Source of the DNA: Amycolatopsis granulosa
GTDB taxonomy: Bacteria > Actinomycetota > Actinomycetes > Mycobacteriales > Pseudonocardiaceae
Direction: 5' to 3'
DNA length: 64,000 bases
NCBI RefSeq assembly: GCF_011758745.1
Contig: NZ_JAANOV010000001.1
Location: 1-64,000 of the forward strand
Position 1 is the stretch's first letter; every line of letters begins with the position of its first letter. Made by a program: the position numbers and the translations under genes. The notes beneath the pieces were generated by a model, which searched no databases, was not told the origin of the DNA, and saw only the letters and a list, made by a program, of their open reading frames with translations. This document shows, piece by piece, positions 27,230 through 35,605 of the stretch.

Positions 27230-29362
27230 CTAACTCGCCTGGATGTCGCGCGGGGCGCGCAGCAGCAGCAGCGACCGGGCGGGCAGGGTCAGCCGGCTGC
27301 CGGCCGTCAGGGCGCCGGGCGTGGCGGGGCTGCCGTCGGGCGTGGTGGTGTCCAGGGTGGGTTTCAGGGTGGCGCCGAACTCCGGCCCGGGCAGCGTCAC
27401 CTTCACCGGTTCGCCCCCGGCGTGCAGGATCAGCAGCCAGGAGTGGTCGGCGATCAGTTCGCCTTCGCGGGTGCGGGACTGGCTGTTGGAGCCGTCGATC
27501 CACATCATCAGCGTGCGGCGGCTGCCGTCGAACCAGTCCTCCTCCGTCATCTCCTCGCCGTCCGGGCGGAACCAGATCAGATCCGGCCGTCCGGTCGGTG
27601 TCGTGCGGCCCTCGAAGAACTCCGGCTGCCGCAGCGCGGGGCTGGCGGCACGCAGGTGGACCAGCCGCCGGGTGAACGCCAGCATCGCCGTCGCGTCCGG
27701 GTCGCCGGACCAGTCCAGCCACGAGGTCTCGTCGTCCAGGCAGTAAGCGTTGTTGTTACCGCCCTGGGTGCGCCACAGCTCGTCGCCCGCGACGAGCATC
27801 GGGGTGCCCGTCGACAGCAGCAGCGTGGCGAGCAGGTTGCGCGCCTGCCGGCCCCGCAGCTGCCGGACCTCCGGGTCGCCGGTCTCGCCCTCGGCGCCGT
27901 GGTTCCAGGACCGGTTGTCGTTGGTGCCGTCCCGGTTGTCCTCGCCGTTGTCCCCGTTGTGCTTCTCGTTGTAGGACACCAGATCCCGCAGCGTGAACCC
28001 GTCGTGGGCGGTCACGAAGTTGATCGACTGCCACGGCCGGCGCAGGTTGTGGTCGTAGAGGTCGGACGAGCCGGACAGGCGGAACGCCAGGTCGTCCACC
28101 CCGGCGGCACCGCGCCAGAAGTCGCGGACCGTGTCGCGGTAGCGGCCGTTCCACTCCGCCCACTGCGCCCCGAAGTCCCCGACGCGGTAGCCGTGACCGG
28201 TCACGTCCCACGGCTCGGCGATCAGCTTGCAGCGGGACAGCACCGGGTCGGTGGTGATGGCGGTCAGCAGCGCCGAGTCCCGGTCGAACGCGCCGCCACC
28301 GGGCCGGCCCAGGGTGCTGGCCAGGTCGAAGCGGAACCCGTCGACACCCATCTCGGTGGCCCAGTACCGCAGCGAGTCGGTGACCAGCCGGATCACCGTC
28401 GGCGACCGCGCCTCCAGGGTGTTGCCGCACCCGGTCAGGTCGATCACGTTGCCGCGCCCGGCGTGCACGTAGTAGGCCGGGGCGTCCAGCCCGCGGAAGG
28501 ACAGCGTCGGGCCGTCCAGGCCGCCCTCGCAGGTGTGGTTGAACACCACGTCGAGGATGACCTCGATGTTGGCCGCGTGCAGGGCGGCCACCATGGTGCG
28601 GAACTCGGCCACCTCGCGGCCCGGCTCGCTCGCGTACCCGGTGTGCGGCGCGAAGTAACCCAGTGGCGAGTAGCCCCAGTAGTTCTTCCGCCCGGTGCGC
28701 ACCAGGTACGGCTCCTCGGTGAACCAGTGCACCGGCAGCAGCTCCACCGCGGTGACCCCGAGCCGCACCAGGTGCTCGATGGCCGCCGGGTGCGCCAGGC
28801 CGAGGTAGGTGCCGCGCAGGTTCGCCGGGATCTCCGGATTGCGCTGCGTGAAGCCCTTGACGTGCATTTCGTAGACGACCGACTCCTCGAACGGCACCTC
28901 CGGCTTCACCCCGGTGTCCGGGCCGCCGTGCGAGCTGACCACCGACAGCGGCACGCTGCCCAGCGAGTCCACCTTCGACCGCCGGTGCTGCATCGGATCG
29001 CCCGCGTAGCCCAGCGCCGCGGTCAGGTCCCTCAGCGCGCCGGTGATCCGGGTGGCGTACGGGTCGACGAGGATCTTCGCCGGGTTGCAGCGCAGGCCGC
29101 GGGACGGGTCGTACGGGCCGTGCACACGGTAGCCGTACTTCTGACCGGAGGTCACCCCGGGCACCAGGCCGTGCCAGACGCCGAAGGTGCGCTCGGTCAG
29201 CTCGACGCGGCGCTCGGTGCCGTCGTCGCCGATCAGGCACACCTCCACGGCGTCGGCGACGGTCGAGGTCACGGCGAACCGGACGCCCCCGCCCTCCGGG
29301 TGCGCGCCCAGCGGGAACGGGCGCCCGGCGAGCAGGTTGTCGGTGGCAGGTCGGATGGCCAT
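27230..29362 (-). CDS. glgX: Glycogen debranching enzyme GlgX, paralogue 2
   Basis: A 710-residue isoamylase-type GH13_11 enzyme that hydrolyses alpha-1,6 branches. CBM48 (about 12-110) has PLGAHPEGGGVRFAV and YGYRVHGPYDPSRGLRCNPAKILVDPY in two parts. Barrel motifs are VILDVVFNHTCEG, GVDGFRFDLASTLGR (nucleophile Asp), KLIAEPWDVTGHGY (Glu) and VTAHDGFTLRDLVSYN. It differs from the other glgX by a 20-residue insert with MQHRRSKVDSLGSVP and by the segment after the nucleophile. A leaderless promoter suggests independent transcription, although treZ ends only 92 bases upstream. Confidence 0.92.
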   Translation of the reverse strand: MAIRPATDNLLAGRPFPLGAHPEGGGVRFAVTSTVADAVEVCLIGDDGTERRVELTERTFGVWHGLVPGVTSGQKYGYRVHGPYDPSRGLRCNPAKILVDPYATRITGALRDLTAALGYAGDPMQHRRSKVDSLGSVPLSVVSSHGGPDTGVKPEVPFEESVVYEMHVKGFTQRNPEIPANLRGTYLGLAHPAAIEHLVRLGVTAVELLPVHWFTEEPYLVRTGRKNYWGYSPLGYFAPHTGYASEPGREVAEFRTMVAALHAANIEVILDVVFNHTCEGGLDGPTLSFRGLDAPAYYVHAGRGNVIDLTGCGNTLEARSPTVIRLVTDSLRYWATEMGVDGFRFDLASTLGRPGGGAFDRDSALLTAITTDPVLSRCKLIAEPWDVTGHGYRVGDFGAQWAEWNGRYRDTVRDFWRGAAGVDDLAFRLSGSSDLYDHNLRRPWQSINFVTAHDGFTLRDLVSYNEKHNGDNGEDNRDGTNDNRSWNHGAEGETGDPEVRQLRGRQARNLLATLLLSTGTPMLVAGDELWRTQGGNNNAYCLDDETSWLDWSGDPDATAMLAFTRRLVHLRAASPALRQPEFFEGRTTPTGRPDLIWFRPDGEEMTEEDWFDGSRRTLMMWIDGSNSQSRTREGELIADHSWLLILHAGGEPVKVTLPGPEFGATLKPTLDTTTPDGSPATPGALTAGSRLTLPARSLLLLRAPRDIQAS

Positions 29363-29368
29363 GTCCCG

Positions 29369-29374
29369 ATTGTC
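29369..29374 (-). promoter_or_regulatory. Leaderless -10 element of the second glgX
   Basis: Minus strand GACAAT, then 6 bases, then ATG 29362. TGACGG lies 19 bases further upstream as a possible -35. No ribosome site is present. Confidence 0.45.
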
Positions 29375-29454
29375 CCAGCCACCCCCGACAGTTCCGTCAC
29401 CGCCGATCGGTGCGGATCCGGATCACCGTCCCGGCGGGAAGTGACCAGGCGTGA

Positions 29455-31161
29455 TCAACCGGCGGTGTCGATCAGGACGAACGTGTCCGGCGGGAGGTGA
29501 CCGGCCGTCGCGCCGCCCCAGGAGAGCACCACCGATCCGGCCGGTTCGCCGAGGTCCACGCCGTCCGGGCCGAAGTTGCACACCAGCCGGAGCGGGCCGC
29601 GGTCCAGCACCAGGCACGAGCCCTCCGCCCGGACGGCGAACCGGTCCAGCCACGGGTCCGCCAGCTCCGGCCGGGACCGGCGCAGCGCGATCAGCGCCCG
29701 GTACAGCTCGAGCATCTCGCGGTGCCCCGCCCGGCCCGGTTCCGACCAGTCCAGCCGGGAGCGCTCGACCGTCGCCGGGTCCATCGGGTCCGGCACCTCG
29801 GCCTCGCCCCAGCCGTGCCGCGCGAACTCACGCCGGCGGCCCGTCCGCACCGCCTCGGCCAGCTCCGGGTCCGGGAAGGACGCGAAGAACTGCCACGGCG
29901 TGCTCGCCGCCCACTCCTCGCCCATGAAGATCATCGGCGTGTACGGCGAGCAGAACACGATGGCCGCGCCACAGGCGAGGCGGCCGGGGGAGACCGACGC
30001 GGACAACCGGTCCCCGGTGGCGCGGTTGCCGATCTGGTCGTGGTTCTGCAGGTAGATCAGGAACCGGTGCCCGGGCACCCGGGACCGGTCCACCGGGCGG
30101 CCGTGCGTGCGCTCCCGGAACGACGACCACGTGCCGGCGTGGAAGAACGCCTGCCGCAGCGTCGTCTCCAGCGCGCCGGGCGCCCCGAAATCCGCGTAGT
30201 ACCCGCTGGTCTCGCCGGACAACGCGACGTGCAGCGCGTGGTGCAGGTCGTCGCACCACTGGGCCTGCAGGCCGTACCCGCCGCCCTCGCGCGCGGTCAC
30301 CAGGCGCGGGTCGTTGAGGTCCGACTCGGCGATCAGCGTCAGCGGCCGCCGCACCGCCGCCGACAGCGACTCGGTCTCCACCGCGAGCTCCTCCAGCAGG
30401 TGTGTGGCGCGCCGGTCGCTCAGCGCGTGCACGGCGTCCAGCCGCAACGCGTCGACGTGGAAGTCCCGCAGCCAGCCCAGCGCGTTGTCGAGCACGTACC
30501 GGCGGACCTCGTCGGAGCCCTCGCCGTCGAGGTTGAGCCCGGGGCCCCAGTCGTTCCGCCCGGCGAAGTACGGGCCGAACCGGTCCAGGTACGCCCCGGA
30601 CGGGCCGAGGTGGTTGTAGACCACGTCGAGCACGACGGCCAGCCCGCGGGCGTGGCAGGCGTCGACGAACCGCTTGAACCCGTCCGGCCCGCCGTAGGGC
30701 TCGTGCACCGCCCCCCACAGCACGCCGTCGTAGCCCCAGCCGCCGGTGCCGTCGAAGGAGTTCACCGGGAGCACCTCGACGAACGTGACACCCAGGTCGG
30801 CGAGGTGGTCCAGCCGGTCGATCGCCGAGTCGAAGGTGCCGCCGGGGGTGAACGTGCCGATGTGCAGCTCGTAGATCACCGCGCCGGGCAGGGCGCGCCC
30901 GGTCCAGCTCTGATCGGTCCAGGCGAACGCGGCGTGGTCGTAGACGCGGGACGGCCCGTGCACGCCCTGCGGCTGCCAGGACGAGCGCGGGTCGGGAAGC
31001 GCTTTCCCGTCCTCGCCGAGCAGGAACGCGTAGTCGGTCCCGGGTGGCGCCGGGACGTCGGAGAACCACCACCCCCCGTCCCCGGCGGTCATCTCGTGCT
31101 CGGCTCCCCGGCTGCGCACGCGGACACGCGGGGCCGCCGGGGCCCAGACGCGGAACGTCAT
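29455..31161 (-). CDS. treZ: Malto-oligosyltrehalose trehalohydrolase
   Basis: A 568-residue GH13_10 enzyme that releases trehalose from the maltooligosyl-trehalose made by TreY. It starts MTFRVWAPAAPRVRV (CBM48-like, 1-100). Barrel motifs are VVLDVVYNHLGPSGAYL, VDALRLDAVHALSDRRATH (nucleophile Asp), LTLIAESDLNDPR (Glu) and YLQNHDQIGNRA. SPYTPMIFMGEEWAASTPW is characteristic of TreZ. ATG 31161 overlaps the treY stop by 4 bases (ATGA), so translation is coupled. Confidence 0.96.
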   Translation of the reverse strand: MTFRVWAPAAPRVRVRSRGAEHEMTAGDGGWWFSDVPAPPGTDYAFLLGEDGKALPDPRSSWQPQGVHGPSRVYDHAAFAWTDQSWTGRALPGAVIYELHIGTFTPGGTFDSAIDRLDHLADLGVTFVEVLPVNSFDGTGGWGYDGVLWGAVHEPYGGPDGFKRFVDACHARGLAVVLDVVYNHLGPSGAYLDRFGPYFAGRNDWGPGLNLDGEGSDEVRRYVLDNALGWLRDFHVDALRLDAVHALSDRRATHLLEELAVETESLSAAVRRPLTLIAESDLNDPRLVTAREGGGYGLQAQWCDDLHHALHVALSGETSGYYADFGAPGALETTLRQAFFHAGTWSSFRERTHGRPVDRSRVPGHRFLIYLQNHDQIGNRATGDRLSASVSPGRLACGAAIVFCSPYTPMIFMGEEWAASTPWQFFASFPDPELAEAVRTGRRREFARHGWGEAEVPDPMDPATVERSRLDWSEPGRAGHREMLELYRALIALRRSRPELADPWLDRFAVRAEGSCLVLDRGPLRLVCNFGPDGVDLGEPAGSVVLSWGGATAGHLPPDTFVLIDTAG

Positions 31162-33431
31162 GACTCTCCTCGCACCAGCAGCGCCACCGGGTAGCGGGCC
31201 AGCATCGCCGACAGCTGACCGGTGACCACGGTCCCGGTGAGCGTGTCCGTCCACTCGCCATCGGGCAGCGGCAGCACGGTGTCCCGCCAGCCGCCGCCCG
31301 CGGCCAGGCCCACCGGCAGCCGGGTGCCCACCGTGATCAGCCCGCGCCGCTCGAAGGCGACCGCGTGCGCGGCTGCGGGACCTTCGGCGTGCAGGCGGCG
31401 GTAACCGGTGAACAGCTCCGGCCGGTCCCGGCGCAGGGTCAGCGCCCGGTGCACGACGAGCAGTTTCGCCGCGCCGGAGGAGTCGACCTCCGGCAGCCAC
31501 CCGCCGGCGATCTCCGCCAGCAGCGCGGCGCGCGCCGGGTAGTCCACCGGCCGCCGGTTGTCCGGGTCGACCAGGGAGAAGTCCCACAGCTCGGTGCCCT
31601 GGTAGACGTCCGGCACGCCGGGCGCGGTGAGCTGGACCAGCTTCTGCGTCAGCGAATTCGACCACCCAGGGCCGCGCACCCGCCCGGCGAACGCCTCGAC
31701 CTCCGCGCGCAGCTCCGCGTCGCCGAGCACCTCGTCCGGCCACGCCGCGACCGCCCGCTCGAACTCCTCGTCGTGGTCGGTCCAGGTGGTGCGGAGCTTG
31801 CTCTCCTTGGCCGCCTTGTCCAGGTAGCCGCGCAGCCGGTCCGCCTCGATCGGCCAGGCGCCGACCAGGGTCTGCCAGGCCAGCAGGTTCAGCGACGGCT
31901 CGTCGATGCCGCGCCGCGCGGTCCACCGCGTCACCGCGTCGGCGAACTCCCCGGGCATCTCCGACAGCACGGCCAGCCGTGCCCGCACGTCCTCCGAGCG
32001 CTTGGTGTCGTGCGTGGTCAGGGTGGTCATCGCGGCCGGCCACCCGGCGGCGCGCGCGGTGGCGGAGGTGTGGAACGCGGCCACGTCCGCGCCGAAGTCG
32101 TTCGGCGACCCGCCCACCTCGTTGAGCGCGGCGAAGCGGGTGTACCGGTAGAACGTGGTGTCCTCGGTGCCCTTGGCCACCACCATCCCCGACGTCTGCT
32201 GGAACCGGGTGGCCAGCTCGCCGTGCGGGTCCTCCCGCACCTGGAAGTCGAGCGCGTCGATCGCCTCGGCCAGGTCCGGTCGCGCGGCGCGGGCGGCGGC
32301 GATCGCGGCCGCCCAGTGCGCCGCACCCTCGGGCAGGTAGGACCGGTAGACCGGGAACGCGATCATCGTCTCCGCGACCGCACCCGCCGCGGCCTCCTGC
32401 TCGACACCGCGCACCAGCGCGGCGATCCGGTGCACCTCGGCGACCAGGATCCGGTCGGTGACCAGCCGCCGGGCCCGGTCCTCCACCTCGTGGTAGTCCA
32501 CCGGCTGGCCCAGCCGCCGCGCCAGTTCGGTGAGCGGCGCCTCGCCGGCCGGGTCCACCAGGAGCCCGGTGATCTCACGCAGGGCGTCGTAGCCGGTGGT
32601 GCCGTCGACCGGCCAGCTCTGCGGCAGGTCCTCGCCCGGATGCAGGATCTTCTCCACCACCAGCCATGCCTCCGGCGCGCCGGCGCGCAACATCCGCATG
32701 TAGCCGCCGGGGTCGGCGAGACCGTCCGGGTGGTCCACGCGCAGACCGGTGACCTCGCCCTCGGCCACCCAGCGCAGCACCTCGTCGTGCGTGGCGTGGA
32801 AGACGTCCGGCAGCTCGACCCGCACCGCCGCGAGGGTGGTGATGTCGAAGAAGCGGCGGTAGTTCAGCTCCGCGTTGCCGCGCCGCCAGCCCACCAGCTC
32901 GTAGTGCTGGCGCGCGTGCACCTCCTGCGGGCTGCCCTCGCCGGTGCCCGGCGCGATGGGGAACCGGTGGTCGTAGTAGACCAGCTCGTCGCCGTCGATG
33001 CGCAGCTCCGCCACGTCCGCGTCGTCGCCGAGCACGGGCAGCAGCACCTTGCCGCGCCGCCAGTCGATGTCGAAGAAGTCGGCGTGCGCCGACCCGGGAC
33101 CGCGCCGCAGCACGTCCCACCACCACCGGTTCGCCTTCGCGACCTCGACCGCCATGTGGTTGGGCACGATGTCCACGACGAACCCCAGCCCGGCTTCCCG
33201 CAGTCGTTTCGCCAGCAGCCGCCGGGCCTCCTCACCGCCCAGCTCCGGCCGGGCCCGCGCCGGGTCGACCACGTCGTAGCCGTGGGTCGACCCGGGCGTG
33301 GCGTCCAGCACCGGCGAGGCGTAGAGCGCGCCGACGCCGAGCCGGCGCAGGTAAGGGATCTGACCGGTGGCGTCGCTGAAGGTGAACTCCGGGCGCAGCT
33401 GGACCCGGTAGGTCGACGAAGGTGGCGTCAT
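31158..33431 (-). CDS. treY: Malto-oligosyltrehalose synthase
   Basis: A 757-residue GH13_26 enzyme that turns the reducing-end alpha-1,4 bond of a maltooligosaccharide into the alpha,alpha-1,1 bond of trehalose. N-terminal STYRVQLRPEFTF and LYASPVLDATPGSTHGYD are diagnostic. Catalytic motifs are VTGLRVDHPDGLADPGGYM (nucleophile Asp), WLVVEKILHPGE (Glu) and TTHDTKRSEDVRARL (Asp). C-terminal PDVYQGTELWDFSLVDPDNRRP is typical. It sits between glgX and treZ, overlapping each by 4 bases. Confidence 0.96.
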   Translation of the reverse strand: MTPPSSTYRVQLRPEFTFSDATGQIPYLRRLGVGALYASPVLDATPGSTHGYDVVDPARARPELGGEEARRLLAKRLREAGLGFVVDIVPNHMAVEVAKANRWWWDVLRRGPGSAHADFFDIDWRRGKVLLPVLGDDADVAELRIDGDELVYYDHRFPIAPGTGEGSPQEVHARQHYELVGWRRGNAELNYRRFFDITTLAAVRVELPDVFHATHDEVLRWVAEGEVTGLRVDHPDGLADPGGYMRMLRAGAPEAWLVVEKILHPGEDLPQSWPVDGTTGYDALREITGLLVDPAGEAPLTELARRLGQPVDYHEVEDRARRLVTDRILVAEVHRIAALVRGVEQEAAAGAVAETMIAFPVYRSYLPEGAAHWAAAIAAARAARPDLAEAIDALDFQVREDPHGELATRFQQTSGMVVAKGTEDTTFYRYTRFAALNEVGGSPNDFGADVAAFHTSATARAAGWPAAMTTLTTHDTKRSEDVRARLAVLSEMPGEFADAVTRWTARRGIDEPSLNLLAWQTLVGAWPIEADRLRGYLDKAAKESKLRTTWTDHDEEFERAVAAWPDEVLGDAELRAEVEAFAGRVRGPGWSNSLTQKLVQLTAPGVPDVYQGTELWDFSLVDPDNRRPVDYPARAALLAEIAGGWLPEVDSSGAAKLLVVHRALTLRRDRPELFTGYRRLHAEGPAAAHAVAFERRGLITVGTRLPVGLAAGGGWRDTVLPLPDGEWTDTLTGTVVTGQLSAMLARYPVALLVRGES

Positions 33432-35545
33432 GCCCCCACCCGCTGCAGCACCACGAGCGAGCGGGCGGGCAGGTTCAGGGAGCCGCCCGCCGGTACCGGT
33501 TCACCCGGTTCCTCGGCGACCGTGCCGGCCTCGGTGTCCACCACGACCGCCCAGCCCGCGCCGTAGTCGGCGTTCGGCAGGGTCAGCTCGATGTCCTCGT
33601 AGTGCGCGTTGAACGCCAGCAGGAACGAGTCGTCGGTGACCTTCATGCCGCGGGCGTCGAGGTCGTTGATGCCCTCGCCGTTGAGGAACGCGACGATGGC
33701 CTTGCCGAAGCCGTCGTCCCAGTTCTGCTCCTTCATCTCCTCGCCCGACGGCGTGAACCAGGCGATGTCCCGCAGCTCCTCACCCTTGCCGATGGGCTTC
33801 CCGGCGAAGAACCGGCGGCGCCGGAACACCGGGTGCTTCTTGCGGAACGCCGCGAGCGCGGCGGTGAACTCGACCTGGTCGGCGTTGGTGTCCGCGAGCG
33901 ACCAGTCCATCCAGGACAGCTCGTTGTCCTGGCAGTAAACGTTGTTGTTGCCCTGCTGGGTGCGGCCCATCTCGTCGCCGTGCAGCAGCATCGGCACGCC
34001 CTGCGACAGCAGCAACGTGGCGAGCAGGTTGCGGCGCTGCTTGGCGCGCAGCGCGAGCACCTCCGCGTCGTCGGTGGGCCCTTCCACCCCGCAGTTCCAC
34101 GAGCGGTTGTCGTCGGCGCCGTCGCGGCCGTCCTCGCCGTTGGCCTCGTTGTGCTTGCTGTTGTAGGACACCAGGTCCTGGAGTGTGAAGCCGTCGTGCG
34201 CGGTGACGAAGTTGACCGAGGCGTACGGGCGGCGGCCGTCGTCCTGGTACAGGTCCGACGACCCGGTGAGGCGGGACGCGAACTCGCCGAGCGTGGCCGG
34301 CTCGCCACGCCAGAAGTCGCGCACCGTGTCCCGGAACTTGCCGTTCCACTCTGTCCACAGTGGAGGGAAATTGCCCACCTGGTAGCCCCCCGGGCCGACG
34401 TCCCACGGCTCGGCGATCAGCTTCACCCGGCTCACGGTCGGGTCCTGCTGCACCAGGTCGAAGAACGTGGACAGCCGGTCCACGTCGTAGAACTCGCGGG
34501 CCAGGGTGGCGGCGAGATCGAACCGGAACCCGTCCACGTGCATCTCGGTGACCCAGTACCGCAGCGAGTCCATGATCAGCTGCAGGGTGTGCGGGTGGCG
34601 CACGTTCAGCGAGTTGCCGGTGCCGGTGTAGTCCATGTAGTACTGCGGCTCGTCCTCGACCAGCCGGTAGTACGCATGGTTGTCGATACCGCGCATGGAC
34701 AGCGTGGGGCCGAGGTGGTTGCCCTCCGCGGTGTGGTTGTAGACGACGTCGAGGATCACCTCGATGCCGGCCTCGTGCAGGGCCTTGACCATGCCCTTGA
34801 ACTCCTGCACCTGGCCGGCCTGCTCGGGCAGCGCCGCGTACCCCTCGTGCGGGGCGAAGAAGCCGACGGTGTTGTAGCCCCAGTAGTTGCGCAGGCCCTT
34901 CTCGCTCAGCCCGTGGTCGGTGATGAACTGGTGCACCGGCATCAGCTCGATCGCGGTGACGCCCAGCTTCGTCAGGTGGTCGATCACCGCCGGGTGCGCG
35001 AGCCCCGCGTAGGTGCCGCGCAGCCGCGGCGGGACCTCGGGGTGGTTCATCGTCAGGCCGCGCACGTGCGCCTCGTAGACGACCGTCTCGTTGTACGGCG
35101 TGCGCGGCGGGCGGTCGTCACCCCAGTCGAAGAACGGGTTGACCACCACCGCGTGCGGCACGTGCGCGGCGGAGTCGGCGTCGTTGCGCTCGCCGGGCGC
35201 GCCGAACGGGTACCCGAACAGCGCCTCGTCCCAGTCGACGTCACCGGCGATCGCCTTGGCGTAGGGGTCGATCAGCAGCTTGTTCGGGTTGCAGCGCAGC
35301 CCGCGCGACGGGTCGTAGGGACCGTGCACGCGGTAGCCGTAGCGCTGTCCGGGACCGACGCCGAGCAGGTACCCGTGGTGGACGAACCCGTCCACCTCGG
35401 TCAGGCGATGACGTTCCTCGGTGCCGTCCGCGTCGATCAGGCACAGCTCGACGTACTCCGCGACCTCCGAGAAGAGGGCGAAGTTGGTGCCCACACCGTC
35501 GTAGGTGGCGCCGAGCGGGTAGGGCATTCCGGGCCAGGGCGGCAC
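33428..35545 (-). CDS. glgX: Glycogen debranching enzyme GlgX/TreX, paralogue 1
   Basis: A 705-residue isoamylase-type debranching enzyme. It provides linear maltodextrins to TreY, the next gene, in the classical TreX-TreY-TreZ order. CBM48 has PLGATYDGVGTNFALFSEVAE; barrel motifs are VILDVVYNHTAEGNH, VDGFRFDLAATLAREFYDVD (nucleophile Asp), KLIAEPWDVGPGGYQ (Glu) and VTAHDGFTLQDLVSYN. GTG 35545 follows AAGGAG by 6 bases. It overlaps treY by 4 bases and follows malQ by 60 bases. Confidence 0.95.
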   Translation of the reverse strand: MPPWPGMPYPLGATYDGVGTNFALFSEVAEYVELCLIDADGTEERHRLTEVDGFVHHGYLLGVGPGQRYGYRVHGPYDPSRGLRCNPNKLLIDPYAKAIAGDVDWDEALFGYPFGAPGERNDADSAAHVPHAVVVNPFFDWGDDRPPRTPYNETVVYEAHVRGLTMNHPEVPPRLRGTYAGLAHPAVIDHLTKLGVTAIELMPVHQFITDHGLSEKGLRNYWGYNTVGFFAPHEGYAALPEQAGQVQEFKGMVKALHEAGIEVILDVVYNHTAEGNHLGPTLSMRGIDNHAYYRLVEDEPQYYMDYTGTGNSLNVRHPHTLQLIMDSLRYWVTEMHVDGFRFDLAATLAREFYDVDRLSTFFDLVQQDPTVSRVKLIAEPWDVGPGGYQVGNFPPLWTEWNGKFRDTVRDFWRGEPATLGEFASRLTGSSDLYQDDGRRPYASVNFVTAHDGFTLQDLVSYNSKHNEANGEDGRDGADDNRSWNCGVEGPTDDAEVLALRAKQRRNLLATLLLSQGVPMLLHGDEMGRTQQGNNNVYCQDNELSWMDWSLADTNADQVEFTAALAAFRKKHPVFRRRRFFAGKPIGKGEELRDIAWFTPSGEEMKEQNWDDGFGKAIVAFLNGEGINDLDARGMKVTDDSFLLAFNAHYEDIELTLPNADYGAGWAVVVDTEAGTVAEEPGEPVPAGGSLNLPARSLVVLQRVGA

Positions 35546-35605
35546 AGGTTCTCCTTCTAGCGTTCGCGAGCGGTGGCTTCGGACGTGTGCCCAATGTAGC
35601 CGTTC

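Noticed and set aside
26752-27722. Possible coding frames in the glgE upstream region
   Set aside because: They have no ribosome site, mixed codon bias and no family resemblance; treated as non-coding.
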